Shown here one piece after another: positions 37,425 through 46,445 of a stretch of 64,000 nt of DNA. Numbering within the stretch: position 1 is the stretch's first letter; every line of letters starts with the position of its first letter. This stretch comes from Vulcanimicrobiota bacterium (GTDB taxonomy: Bacteria; Pseudomonadota; Gammaproteobacteria; Xanthomonadales; Rhodanobacteraceae). The notes under the pieces were generated by a model. That model did not search any database, was not told where the DNA came from, and was given only the letters and a program-made list of their open reading frames with translations. The stretch spans positions 1 to 64,000 of the forward strand of contig CAJCJD010000244.1 of assembly GCA_903970555.1 (NCBI GenBank), read 5' to 3'. The position numbers and the translations under genes are program-made.

Positions 37425-38578
37425 GCAACCACGCATCGGTTCTACGCAATAGTTGTATTGAACAGCAATTTGCAAATCAAGGAGCACGGCGTAGCTCGCT
37501 CGTGCCAGTCCCCAGGTCCATTGCGGTGCTATTGCGTTGCGGCCCTGCAAGCATGTGGTTCGCCATTATTTTGCTTTGCCTACTTGGTCTATTGCCGTCG
37601 CGTGTATGGGCAACGTGTTCCTATGCAAATGGCACCACCGCCATCACTATCCCGGTGGTACTGCAGGGAACCATTACGGTAGGGCGAGATGCTCCCGTTG
37701 GCACAGAGATCTACCGAACTTACGTTCATTCGAACCAAATAGTAGCCGTCACGTGCGATGAGGTCAGCCCGTTCAATTTCCAATACATAAGTCTCCCTTA
37801 TCCCAAGGCAAACTATACGGACCCGGTGTATGGCAATAACGTCTATCAGACGAATGTGCCGGGTGTGGGTGTCGTAGGCTGGGCAGGTGACCCTCCAAAG
37901 GCGATGCCCGCTTCGTTTAATTCTTCTATTGTCGGCACGACAACTGTGAATACCGACTGGTATTACTTCAGCTTTATCAAGATTGGACCGGTAAGTGCTG
38001 GAACGATCACTGGAGCTTCTCTGCCTACGCTGCAGTATGTGGTAGGTAGCAATAATCTGCGTTTGCAGTTGGGCGGAGCCACGGGATCGTTAAGCATCAT
38101 TGCTCAAACGTGCACAACTCCCAACGTATCGGTCAATCTGGGTACGCACTTCACTACAGAGCTGAGCGGCGCTGGTACAACGACGAACCAATGGGTGAGC
38201 GTGCCTATTGCGCTGAATAACTGTCCGGCATTCTTCGGATACACGTCTACGAGCATCGACGATGGGGTAACCACGCAAGGGCTGCTTGGCCAGAATTCAA
38301 TTCTGTACAGCATTACTCCGAACAACGGTGTCGCAGACGCCACGAATGGCGTGATGAATCTCTCGTCTGGCGGTGCGACCGGCATCGGCATCCAGTTGAC
38401 CGATACCAGCAGCAAACCGGTTCAGTTCAATACGGCGACGCCTTCCGGACTGACCCTTAACGAGACGAGTTCGGCCAACTACACCATTAATCTCCAGGCG
38501 CGTTACTACCAGACGGGAACGTCTATCACTGCGGGAGCGGCTAACGCCACTGCAACCGTTACGTTGACCTATCTATGA
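37421..38578 (+). CDS. Two-domain fimbrial tip adhesin
   Basis: A 385-residue FimH-like protein. An unusually long N-terminus (about 44 residues) precedes the hydrophobic core MWFAIILLCLLGLLPSRVWA and the cleavage site before TCSYANGT. Residues 65-220 form a receptor-binding domain unlike ordinary pilins; residues about 230-385 form a C-terminal pilin domain with cysteines (IIAQTCTTP, LNNCPAF) and penultimate Tyr (TLTYL). AGAGAGG supports ATG 37421; ATG 37553 would give a shorter signal peptide. GC content drops visibly from here to 39.1 kb. The ligand is unknown. Confidence 0.88.
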   Translation: MSNHASVLRNSCIEQQFANQGARRSSLVPVPRSIAVLLRCGPASMWFAIILLCLLGLLPSRVWATCSYANGTTAITIPVVLQGTITVGRDAPVGTEIYRTYVHSNQIVAVTCDEVSPFNFQYISLPYPKANYTDPVYGNNVYQTNVPGVGVVGWAGDPPKAMPASFNSSIVGTTTVNTDWYYFSFIKIGPVSAGTITGASLPTLQYVVGSNNLRLQLGGATGSLSIIAQTCTTPNVSVNLGTHFTTELSGAGTTTNQWVSVPIALNNCPAFFGYTSTSIDDGVTTQGLLGQNSILYSITPNNGVADATNGVMNLSSGGATGIGIQLTDTSSKPVQFNTATPSGLTLNETSSANYTINLQARYYQTGTSITAGAANATATVTLTYL

Positions 38579-39114
38579 TGACGGTGAGGGCCATGAAGCA
38601 TAGGTGTTCGACTTGGTTTTTGTTCGCGACGCTTGCGTTGTTGTCAACGCCTGTTTTTTCGACGGACCTTACTATTAATTTCAATGGTCAGTTCGTCGTG
38701 CCAACCTGCAACTTTTCGGTCAATGGTGGAAGCAACACAAACATAGGCACTTATCCAAACACGTATTTCAATACGAATACGTCAACACCTACTGTGGAGA
38801 TTCCGATCGTTGCAACGGGTTGCACAGTAGGTATCAACACCATTCATCTGTATTTCTCAGGTACGGCAGACGCTTCTAACAACCATCTATTTGCCGTAAA
38901 CAGTGGGTCTGGGGTTCAAGGCGTGGCCATTGAGCTGCTGTATAACGCCCAGTCGGCAGAAATCTGGCCGAACTCCTCTATTAACTGGAACGGTGTCGAT
39001 CCGAGCAATCCACCCAGTACCTTCAACATCTGGGCGCATTTCTACAAAACGACTGGGCCCATTGCGGCAGGCAGCATCAACGTACCCATCACCATCAACT
39101 TCACCTACAACTGA
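38575..39114 (+). CDS. Minor fimbrial subunit 1
   Basis: A 179-residue pilin-fold protein with a signal peptide (FLFATLALLSTPVFSTD), donor-strand segment LTINFNGQFV, paired cysteines (VVPTCNFSV, VATGCTVGI) and a penultimate Tyr (INFTYN). It overlaps the adhesin stop by 4 bases. Probably an adaptor next to the tip adhesin. It is markedly AT-richer than the rest of the window. A second ATG six codons in (MKHRCSTW) is an alternative start. Confidence 0.85.
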   Translation: MMTVRAMKHRCSTWFLFATLALLSTPVFSTDLTINFNGQFVVPTCNFSVNGGSNTNIGTYPNTYFNTNTSTPTVEIPIVATGCTVGINTIHLYFSGTADASNNHLFAVNSGSGVQGVAIELLYNAQSAEIWPNSSINWNGVDPSNPPSTFNIWAHFYKTTGPIAAGSINVPITINFTYN

Positions 39115-39138
39115 TTTCACCCGCGCCAGGACATCGTC

Positions 39139-39654
39139 ATGCGTATATTCGCTTCGAAACTTGCTATTGCGATGGGCTTGTTGTGCATCGCTTCGTTTGT
39201 ACAAGCTCAAACTACTTTCAACATTACCGGCACAATTACTGTGGGCACCTGCACCATCGCCGTGAACAGTGGCAGCCCGGTCAATGTGGGTACCTTTAAC
39301 TCCAACTCGTTCACGGGCAGCTTCCAGTCGGGCTTTATTCCTAACTTCAATCTGTCCTACAGCGCCTGCGCGGAGGGCATTGAAACCCTGACGCTTAAGC
39401 TTACGGGCACGGCCGATAAAACGACGGGCGGTAACGTCAACTATTGGGATAGCGGTCTTCCAGGTGCGCCCTTCGAGTTGAAGGATGCCAAGGCCAACGT
39501 GGACCTGCCGCCGAGCGGCGCAACGTTGATTACGATTGCAAATCCTGGCATCAGTGGCACGTATCCGTTGACGGCACAGTTCCATCAGACCGGCACCTTG
39601 ACCAAAACCGGTGTAGGCACCGCCACGGTCACCGTAAACGCCACCTATAACTAA
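39139..39654 (+). CDS. Minor fimbrial subunit 2
   Basis: A 171-residue pilin-fold protein: signal peptide ending VQAQ (about residue 21), TFNITGTITVGTCTIAV with the first cysteine, SYSACAEGIETL with the second, and a penultimate Tyr (NATYN). AGGAC lies upstream of the ATG. Adaptor or terminator subunit of the fimbria; its exact position in the fibre cannot be read from sequence. Confidence 0.87.
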   Translation: MRIFASKLAIAMGLLCIASFVQAQTTFNITGTITVGTCTIAVNSGSPVNVGTFNSNSFTGSFQSGFIPNFNLSYSACAEGIETLTLKLTGTADKTTGGNVNYWDSGLPGAPFELKDAKANVDLPPSGATLITIANPGISGTYPLTAQFHQTGTLTKTGVGTATVTVNATYN

Positions 39655-39667
39655 GGCGGGATTGCAT

Positions 39668-40177
39668 ATGTTGCGCAAGCTCCTAGTCATTTTGGGGATA
39701 GTTGTGGCGGCTGCGCATGCCTGCACGGCTGTTGCGCAGACGCAATTCGACATTACTGGCGAGATCGATCCAGGTACTTGCCAATGGACAGTCGGCGACG
39801 ACAATCGCACCGTTGTATTCGATCCTATCGATGCCAGCGTGCTCAACGCGCAAGGCTCGGGTAACTTTCAAACATTCAGTCTCACCCTCCAAAACTGTGC
39901 GCCAGGAATGACCAGCGCAACGTTCGTGTTTGGAGGAACACCAGATACCAATGATCCGTTGCGTTTTCTCAATGCCGGTAGCGCGCAAGGCACAGCGGTG
40001 GAACTAGAGTCGGCAGATGGTTTGAACATTGGTGCAAACGGCACCAATGACTCGCGCACGATTCCGGTTGTTGATAACGGGGCAGTGATTGCTTTGCGCG
40101 CTGGTTACTGGCGCGTGGGCCCGGTCGCGGCGGGCAGTGTCCAGTCTGTTGCTACGGTTTCGGTGACTTACCAGTAA
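39668..40177 (+). CDS. Minor fimbrial subunit 3
   Basis: A 169-residue pilin-fold protein: signal peptide ending AVAQT, FDITGEIDPGTCQWTV and LQNCAPGM carrying the disulfide cysteines, and a penultimate Tyr (VSVTYQ). ATG 39668 is preferred to the in-frame TTG at 39662 because of spacing from AAGGCGGG. Last gene of the fimbrial operon; a 9-bp hairpin begins one base after its stop. Confidence 0.87.
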   Translation: MLRKLLVILGIVVAAAHACTAVAQTQFDITGEIDPGTCQWTVGDDNRTVVFDPIDASVLNAQGSGNFQTFSLTLQNCAPGMTSATFVFGGTPDTNDPLRFLNAGSAQGTAVELESADGLNIGANGTNDSRTIPVVDNGAVIALRAGYWRVGPVAAGSVQSVATVSVTYQ

Positions 40178-40178
40178 G

Positions 40179-40204
40179 TGCCAAGGCGAGATGTTGCCTT
40201 GGCA
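40179..40204 (+). terminator. Hairpin at end of fimbrial operon
   Basis: Perfect 9-bp stem TGCCAAGGC / GCCTTGGCA with an 8-base loop, immediately after the last pilin stop. It is followed by TTACGG, so the U tract is poor, but the position suggests termination. Confidence 0.6.
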
Positions 40205-40354
40205 TTACGGCTTTCGGGTAAGAGGGGTGTTTCGTTCGTTTACGGAAGCCTTGATGCCGCGCCGTTCGACGTAAACCCAGAAAGCTATACGGCCTGTGCA
40301 ATACGGGGGGTAAGGGCAACGCCGACTGTGTCGCGAGCTAGCGTTTCAACACGA

Positions 40355-41287
40355 TCAATGTGCTCGCCGTTGCCGTGCTGCAGTAATCGTAACGACGCCG
40401 ACAAGAATGATCGTCATGCCAACCAGATCGAACGGCCCGACCTTCTCGCCCAGTAACAACACACCAAACAGCACGGCTACGGGCGGGTTGACGTAGGCAT
40501 AGCTTGTCGCCAAAGCAGGGCGTGCATGTTTGAGCACATAGAGATAAGCGCTGAATGCGATGAGTGATCCGAATACCACCAGATAGGCTGCTCCCAATGT
40601 CGCGTTGAGGCTCGGATGCTGTGGTAGCGTCTCTCCGGTGCCGAAGCCGACCAGGAGCAATGCGCCGCTACCACATAGCATTTGTGCGGCCGTATTCATG
40701 GGGCCTGCGGGCATATCTTGACGACGACTCCACACCGAACCAAACGCCCATGCAGCGGCGGCTACCAGCAATGCAACAGCGCCCATACGCGAAGCAGACA
40801 GGCTGCTGCCCAGGTTCAATACGGCCACGCCAACGAAACCGATTAGCAGGCCAAGCGTTTCGCGCCGTGACGGCCATTCGCCGTAAAGACCCGCGAAGAG
40901 CGCCGCAAACAAAGGCATGCTAGCTACGACGACGGCGGAGATGCCGGAGCTCACGCTTTGTTCGGCGTAGCACACCAGGCCGTTGCCAAAGCCAAGCAAC
41001 AAAATGCCCGTGAACGCGGCATTGCGCCATTGACGGGCGGTGGGCATGGCAATGCCGCGCAGTCGCAACGCACCCAGCAATAGCAGGCCGGCACATGCAA
41101 AGCGGCATCCCGCAAGAAGGAAGGGCGGGTAGCTTTGTAGCGCGACGCGAATGGCTAGATAGGTCGAACCCCAGATGATGTATAGCGCGAACATGCACAG
41201 CGGTAGCCATAGGCTGTCACGTGGGGTTTCGGTTGTTGCGACAGAGGGCGTGGCGGAGTCGGTCATGGGTGTGTCGCGGGAGTGCAT
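40355..41287 (-). CDS. EamA/DMT-superfamily transporter (YedA-like)
   Basis: A 310-residue inner-membrane protein with ten predicted helices in two EamA repeats. YIIWGSTYLAIRVALQSYPP at the start of the first repeat and YAYVNPPVAVLFGVLLLGE in the second are the typical signatures of the RhaT/YedA-like exporters of metabolites or amino acids. Substrate unknown. The ATG at 41287 is used; ATG 41266 (MTDSATPS) is equally possible, neither with a clear Shine-Dalgarno. Confidence 0.9.
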   Translation of the reverse strand: MHSRDTPMTDSATPSVATTETPRDSLWLPLCMFALYIIWGSTYLAIRVALQSYPPFLLAGCRFACAGLLLLGALRLRGIAMPTARQWRNAAFTGILLLGFGNGLVCYAEQSVSSGISAVVVASMPLFAALFAGLYGEWPSRRETLGLLIGFVGVAVLNLGSSLSASRMGAVALLVAAAAWAFGSVWSRRQDMPAGPMNTAAQMLCGSGALLLVGFGTGETLPQHPSLNATLGAAYLVVFGSLIAFSAYLYVLKHARPALATSYAYVNPPVAVLFGVLLLGEKVGPFDLVGMTIILVGVVTITAARQRRAH

Positions 41288-41336
41288 TGCACAATAGCCG
41301 CGTCATGCATTCTGAGGAAGAGATGGATACGCAAGC

Positions 41337-41361
41337 CTGCGTTGAGCTCCACTCAACGCAG
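41337..41361. terminator. Hairpin between Ada-like and DMT genes
   Basis: Perfect 10-bp stem CTGCGTTGAG / CTCAACGCAG with a 5-base loop, between two minus-strand genes. No T run on the minus side, so termination is uncertain. Confidence 0.4.
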
Positions 41362-41465
41362 CAGTACCCGCCTGACTTTTTCCTCGTCGTTTGGGCCCGC
41401 GTCGGAACGACGTTGAGGCGATGTGCGATGGGGCTTTCCTAAGCGCGAGCGCCCCCAGCAGGTTG

Positions 41466-42332
41466 TTACTTCTGCGACATGCTTTTGCCGAGTTCCCGCT
41501 CAAGCAGCACGCGTTTAAGCTCTACGCCCCAGCGCCAGCCACCCAGTGAGCCATCCTCGCGCACGACGCGATGACAAGGCACGATCAACGCCAACCGGTT
41601 GCTTCCACAGGCTCGACCGATAGCGCGCGCTGCGCCCGGTTGTCCCAGTTCGGCGGCAAGTTCGCCATAACTTTTGGTTGTTCCGGCGGGAATTCGTGTC
41701 AGTGCTTCCCAGACTCGCCACTGAAAAGCTGTCGCTGCGATGTCCAGTGGTGGAAGCTCCGGTGCGGTTTTATCGCTCCAGCCTAACTCGCTCGCGATCC
41801 GCGCAATGACAGCATCGAGCCATTCTTCGCGCCCGTTATCCACGCGCTCGTACTCGGCGTGCGGAAATTCTGTTGCAAGGCGTCGCTCCAGATCTTCGTC
41901 GTCAACGCCCAGTGTCACGCTGCAAATGCCTTTTGCTGTGGCGGCGACCAGCAACTGCCCTAGCGGCGTGCTTGTGGTGGTGTAGCGGATGTTTGCTCCC
42001 GCACCGCCCGCGCGATAGCTGGCTGGTGTCATGCCGAGCAAGCGATTCGTATGCTCATAGACGCGACTGCCGGAACCAAACCCGGCGTCGTACACCGCAT
42101 CCGCAACGGCAGCGCCTTTGCGCAGAGCCGACTTGAACTGGCCAAACCGACGCGCGCGGTGATACTCCGCGGGACTCATGCCGTAGCGACGCCTGAAAGC
42201 GCGTTGCAGATGACTAGGACTGAGCTTGGCAGCACTTGCAAGGGTGCTTAGCGAGGGTACTTCGTCGGCACGCTCGATCAGCGCGCGGACGTGTTCGAGC
42301 GGTGCTTCAAGGGTGGCGAGCGAGTTGCGCAT
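41466..42332 (-). CDS. Ada-like fusion: AraC helix-turn-helix plus O6-methylguanine-DNA methyltransferase
   Basis: A 288-residue DNA-repair protein. Residues about 10-105 form an AraC-type DNA-binding domain (LASAAKLSPSHLQRAFRRRY, then the second HTH to GMTPASYRAGG). Residues about 115-285 form the methyltransferase with the acceptor cysteine Cys253 in VPCHRVV and the AIGRACGSNR helix. The N-terminal zinc domain of classic Ada, with the phosphotriester-sensing cysteine, is absent, so methylation sensing cannot work as in E. coli. AGGAC is 7 bases from the ATG. Confidence 0.92.
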   Translation of the reverse strand: MRNSLATLEAPLEHVRALIERADEVPSLSTLASAAKLSPSHLQRAFRRRYGMSPAEYHRARRFGQFKSALRKGAAVADAVYDAGFGSGSRVYEHTNRLLGMTPASYRAGGAGANIRYTTTSTPLGQLLVAATAKGICSVTLGVDDEDLERRLATEFPHAEYERVDNGREEWLDAVIARIASELGWSDKTAPELPPLDIAATAFQWRVWEALTRIPAGTTKSYGELAAELGQPGAARAIGRACGSNRLALIVPCHRVVREDGSLGGWRWGVELKRVLLERELGKSMSQK

Positions 42333-42405
42333 GGGAACGTCCTGGAGAGGATGCCGTCAGCTTAGAAGCGGCATCCAGCGGCAGCTATCCGAATCTTGCG
42401 CTTGT

Positions 42406-42672
42406 TTAATGGGCTACCGGGCGGGAGTCGCGGATAACCACGTATTCGCCTTCCAGCACTTCGGGCTGACGTTCGGCGCGGGGAGAGCCCGACACGCGAT
42501 GCAGCTTCCACTGGCGCCAAACCAGCCACAATGCGCCACCTACCATCAGCACGCCAGCAACGACCAACCCAAACACCAGCAATACGCCAATGACGAGCAA
42601 CCCCAGCACCAGGGAAATCGCCTGGGCGATTGGATTGCGGCGACGATGCATCAGCGGCAGAACGATGCGCAT
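42406..42672 (-). CDS. Small inner-membrane protein, 88 aa
   Basis: Unrecognised small membrane protein. A basic N-terminus (MRIVLPLMHRRRNP) leads into a continuous hydrophobic stretch, residues about 15-52, long enough for two closely packed helices, then a basic segment (WRQWKLHR) and an acidic tail (EVLEGEYVVI). Charge distribution suggests a cytoplasmic tail. It diverges from the Rieske gene and sits behind the Ada-like gene. Confidence 0.65.
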   Translation of the reverse strand: MRIVLPLMHRRRNPIAQAISLVLGLLVIGVLLVFGLVVAGVLMVGGALWLVWRQWKLHRVSGSPRAERQPEVLEGEYVVIRDSRPVAH

Positions 42673-42748
42673 GTTAAAAATCCGTATGGTAAAATCAAGG
42701 ACTTACGCGTGTAACGATGAGGCCATAGGGCCTTCAAGGCAAGTGCCG

Positions 42749-43093
42749 ATGGATACAGCAACCTCTCCCCGCCGCCTGTGCCGGCTCGACGATATGCCTG
42801 ATGGCGAGGCGATGGCGCTGGACGTAGCGCTGCCCGACGGCGAGGAAAGCGTGATCCTGCTTCGGCAGGGCGAACGCGTAAATGCGTGGCTGAATATTTG
42901 TCCACATGCCGGCCGCCGTCTCGATTGGGCACCGGGCAAATTCCTGATTTCACGCGGCATGCTGGTTTGTGCCGCCCATGGCGCCTGCTTCAGCCTTGAT
43001 AACGGCGAATGCATCGGTGGCCCGTGCCGAGGCGAAAGTTTGCGCACGGTGCCGGTGCACGTGGAACAGGGCGACGTTGTGCTGGACGACTGA
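42749..43093 (+). CDS. Rieske [2Fe-2S] ferredoxin-like protein
   Basis: A 114-residue soluble electron carrier. The cluster ligands are Cys51 and His53 in CPHAGRRLDW and Cys74 and His77 in CAAHGACF. Length and the absence of a membrane helix fit Rieske-type ferredoxins of the NirD/bacterial dioxygenase group. No oxygenase or reductase gene is near, so the partner is unknown. ATG 42749 is chosen because AAGGCAAG lies just upstream and homologues begin near here; the frame is open earlier. Confidence 0.9.
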   Translation: MDTATSPRRLCRLDDMPDGEAMALDVALPDGEESVILLRQGERVNAWLNICPHAGRRLDWAPGKFLISRGMLVCAAHGACFSLDNGECIGGPCRGESLRTVPVHVEQGDVVLDD

Positions 43094-43103
43094 GCGACGT
43101 TAG

Positions 43104-44387
43104 TTACAGCCGCCCGTCGACCTGTTCTTTCGGCAACACGCCTTTGATGTCGTAGACGACGCCATTGGACATAGTCAGTGCGCGCGTGTCGTAAGCGCCA
43201 CCGGGTTTGAATTGCTCATGCGCCACCGCGAGTACTACGGCGGCATAGCTGTTTGCGGTTTCGACACGTGGCAACAAGGCAACGCCATAACTTTTGTGCG
43301 CTTCCTCGGCGTCGGCCCACGGGTCGTGCACGTCGACCGATGCGCCATAGCTTTCCAGTTCGCGCACGAGATCGACGACGCGCGTGTTGCGCAGATCGGG
43401 GCAGTTTTCCTTGAAGGTGAGGCCCAGCACCAGCACGCGGCTGCCGCGAATCGCATGGCCTTGGCCGACCATCAGCTTGATCACTTCGCTGGCTACATGT
43501 TGGCCCATCGCATCGTTGATGCGGCGGCAGGCGAGCAGGATATCCGGGTAATAACCGGTCGATTGCGCTTTCTGGATCAGGTAGTACGGATCGACACCGA
43601 TGCAATGTCCGCCGACGAGTCCCGGTTGGAATGGCAGGAAATTCCACTTGGTACCGGCGGCAGCGAGCACGTCCTGCGTGTCGATGCCCAGACGATGGAA
43701 GATCAACGCAAATTCGTTGATCAACGCAATGTTGGCGTCACGCTGCGTGTTCTCGATCACCTTGGCCGCTTCGGCCACTTTAAGGGTGGGCGCTTTGTGC
43801 GTGCCGGCGGTGATGATGCGTGCGTACAACGCGTCGACGAAATCCGCCGCCTCCGGCGTGGAGCCGGAGGTGATTTTCGGAATCGTGGTGAGTCGGCGCT
43901 GCTTGTCGCCGGGATTGATGCGTTCGGGGCTGTAGCCCACAGTGAAATCGACATTGAAGCGAAAGCCTGAGGCGCGCTCCAACTCGGGCACGCAAATTTC
44001 TTCGGTCGCGCCCGGATAGACGGTGGATTCGTAAATCACCACATCGCCGTTGCGCAGCACACCGCCCACCATCTGGCTGGCGCGGATGAGCGGCGTGAAG
44101 TCGGGTCGTTTGTGCTCATCCACCGGCGTAGGCACCGTGATGATGAAGACATTGCGATCCCGCAGTGCATCGACATCCGTCGTGAAACGCAGATGCTGCG
44201 CAGCGACCAGTTCATCAGCGGATGTTTCCTGATTGCTATCGGCGCCACCACGCAAGGCATCCACGCGCATCGCATCGATGTCGTAGCCGAGCGTGTCGAA
44301 CAAGCGGCCGAATTCCACCGCGAGCGGCAAGCCGACATAGCCGAGTCCGATGACCGCAAGACGCAGGTCGCTTGGAAGTGTTGTCAC
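43104..44387 (-). CDS. Nucleotide sugar dehydrogenase (UDP-GlcNAc/GalNAc dehydrogenase type)
   Basis: Oxidises a UDP-sugar C6 alcohol to a uronic acid with NAD+, supplying O-antigen or capsule synthesis. A 427-residue protein with the Rossmann motif AVIGLGYVGLPLA (residues 11-23), VPTPVDEHKRPD, ESTVYPGATEE, and the catalytic cysteine Cys262 in GGHCIGVDPYYL. The sequence is closest in feel to the WbpO/TviB branch rather than UDP-glucose dehydrogenase. No glycosyltransferases are adjacent, so it is an orphan here. Confidence 0.9.
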   Translation of the reverse strand: MTTLPSDLRLAVIGLGYVGLPLAVEFGRLFDTLGYDIDAMRVDALRGGADSNQETSADELVAAQHLRFTTDVDALRDRNVFIITVPTPVDEHKRPDFTPLIRASQMVGGVLRNGDVVIYESTVYPGATEEICVPELERASGFRFNVDFTVGYSPERINPGDKQRRLTTIPKITSGSTPEAADFVDALYARIITAGTHKAPTLKVAEAAKVIENTQRDANIALINEFALIFHRLGIDTQDVLAAAGTKWNFLPFQPGLVGGHCIGVDPYYLIQKAQSTGYYPDILLACRRINDAMGQHVASEVIKLMVGQGHAIRGSRVLVLGLTFKENCPDLRNTRVVDLVRELESYGASVDVHDPWADAEEAHKSYGVALLPRVETANSYAAVVLAVAHEQFKPGGAYDTRALTMSNGVVYDIKGVLPKEQVDGRL

Positions 44388-44432
44388 GTATGTCTCGCTC
44401 AGATGGGCAGGCGGTCAGGGGAACGTCGAGTT

Positions 44433-46274
44433 TCAGCGAAACATCAAGTTGATGGCAACCAAAGTGATCACCAACACGATGATCGTCAGCGGCACGCCAG
44501 CGCGCAGAAAATCCCTGCTGCTGTAATCGCCGGGGCCGGTCACCATCATCAGGGCAGGATGCCCCGAGCTCAACAGGAAGGTGTTGGACGAAGATACGGC
44601 GACAATCAGCGCATAGGCCGACGGATTGCCGCCGGTAGCGACCGCCACGCTGATTGCAACCGGCACCATCATCACCGTCGCGCCGACGTTCGACATCACT
44701 TGCGAGAACATCAAGGTGAGAATCGCCAGCGACGTCTGCAAGATCCATGGCGACGCGCGTCCGAGGTGCAGCAAGACTTCCTGCGCGAGCCACGCGGCGG
44801 TGCCGGTGGAGTCCATCGACCAACCAAGCGGAATCAGGCAAGCGGTGACGAAGATCGTCTTCCAGTTCACCGCCTTATACGCCTCGTCCATATTCAAAAC
44901 GCCGCTCAGCAGCATACCGATGGCACCAGTCATCATCGCCACCGAAAGGTCGAGGTTGGTGAACAACGCCAATCCCTTCGCCAGCAGGAAGAACCCCACG
45001 GCTTGCCAGATCTTGTTGGGGCGTTGTTCCTCGCGCGGGATATCGGTGATGACGACGAGGTCTTTGTCTTCGGAGACTTCCTGCAAGGCTTTCCAACTGG
45101 AATGCAGCACTAGCGTGTCGCCCGTGCGCAGGCTGACCGAACGCAGGTCGTCGCGATAAACATGATCGCCGCGCGTCACGGCGAGTACCGAAATGCCGTA
45201 ACGCTTGCGCAGACGCAGTTCACCCACCGATTGCTTGAGGAAGCGCGAACTCGGCGGAATCACCGCTTCGGAAATACCAGCGCGCGTCGGGTTGAACAAT
45301 TCGCCCAACTGGCGCATGCGTGGCGACAGCTTGCAAAGTTGATTATTGGCGAAGCGATTGAGTTCCTCGCGCGGCCCCAGCACGCCGAGAATCGAGCCGA
45401 CCCAGATCACCTGATCGGCCGGTGGCGCCATGCGTGCTTCGTTGCCGCTTTTAATGGCCAGGATCAACGGCGCGCCGTGCAACTGCTCCACCTCGCCGAT
45501 GCTCATACCTACCAGTGGGCTTTCGGCGGTTACCGTGAGTTCGGCAGTCTCGCCGACGATGCCGTAGGTTTCGGCAAAGTAGCTTTCGGTACGGCCTGGG
45601 GTGACTTTTTGGCGCTCATCTTCGCGCTCGGGAAGCAGCTTGTTGGTGAACAGATAGAAGAACAGGATGCCGGCGATCGCCAAGGCGAGACCGACAGGCG
45701 TCACGCTGAACAAGCCGAACTTGGGCACCGTCTGCGCGCCCGGTGGCAGGTTGGCGTTGGCGCTGGCGATCAGGTCGTTGAGCACGATCAGCGGCGAGTT
45801 CGCGATCAGCGTGGTGTTGGTGGCGGTGAGGATGCAGAACGCCATCGGCAACAGTAGCCGCGAGATCGGTACGCCGGTGCGGGCGGAAAGTCGGCTGGTC
45901 ACGGGGATCATCAATGCGGCCAGCGCCTGGCTGGGAATCACCGCGCTGAACAGGCTGGTGACGGCATTGATGACCACGCCCAAGCGCGACTCCTTGCCGC
46001 GCGCCATGCGCATCACGAATTGTGCGGTAAGAGCGAGCACGCCGGCGCGATCGAGCCCCGCGCCCATGATCATGATCGCGATGATGGCGATCACGGCGTT
46101 ACCGGCAAAGCCATTGAATACCCGGTCTGAGGGAATCAGGCCGGTCAGGCCGATGACCACCACCACCAGCAGCGCCACCATGTCGGCGCGGATCCACTCA
46201 AGTACCAGCATGAGCATGGTGAAACACACCAGCCCAAGTACCAGGATCATTTCCGGGGTGAGGGTTAACGCCAC
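44433..46274 (-). CDS. SLC13/DASS-type transporter with two TrkA-C domains
   Basis: A 613-residue inner-membrane protein of the divalent anion:sodium symporter/ArsB-like group. Two membrane halves surround a soluble central region of two RCK-C (TrkA-C) domains, roughly residues 210-400 (VGMSIGEVEQLHGAPLILAI and RSVSLRTGDTLVLHS). Helix-hairpin motifs VIPSQALAALMIPV and TATNTTLIANSPL are typical. Related proteins carry sulfate or dicarboxylates. The open frame starts at TTG 46304, but GTG 46274 has CAGGGA upstream and is preferred. Confidence 0.85.
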   Translation of the reverse strand: MALTLTPEMILVLGLVCFTMLMLVLEWIRADMVALLVVVVIGLTGLIPSDRVFNGFAGNAVIAIIAIMIMGAGLDRAGVLALTAQFVMRMARGKESRLGVVINAVTSLFSAVIPSQALAALMIPVTSRLSARTGVPISRLLLPMAFCILTATNTTLIANSPLIVLNDLIASANANLPPGAQTVPKFGLFSVTPVGLALAIAGILFFYLFTNKLLPEREDERQKVTPGRTESYFAETYGIVGETAELTVTAESPLVGMSIGEVEQLHGAPLILAIKSGNEARMAPPADQVIWVGSILGVLGPREELNRFANNQLCKLSPRMRQLGELFNPTRAGISEAVIPPSSRFLKQSVGELRLRKRYGISVLAVTRGDHVYRDDLRSVSLRTGDTLVLHSSWKALQEVSEDKDLVVITDIPREEQRPNKIWQAVGFFLLAKGLALFTNLDLSVAMMTGAIGMLLSGVLNMDEAYKAVNWKTIFVTACLIPLGWSMDSTGTAAWLAQEVLLHLGRASPWILQTSLAILTLMFSQVMSNVGATVMMVPVAISVAVATGGNPSAYALIVAVSSSNTFLLSSGHPALMMVTGPGDYSSRDFLRAGVPLTIIVLVITLVAINLMFR

Positions 46275-46445
46275 TATGGGACGTCCCTGACGGGCGTTAG
46301 GCAAGACTCGGTGCGGATGGGCAGCGTTTGCTTCACGCGATGACTCGTCCCTGTTTGACGCAGAAGTATAAGCGTCTGCGCGGGCGGGCTGGTGAACCGT
46401 TGCCGCATTGCGGGCGAGTTGTCAGCCGGTGCTGGGCGCTTTTGC

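Noticed and set aside
43212-43970. Plus-strand frame of 252 codons over the UDP-sugar dehydrogenase
   Set aside because: Shadow of a well-conserved gene; no homology-like features.
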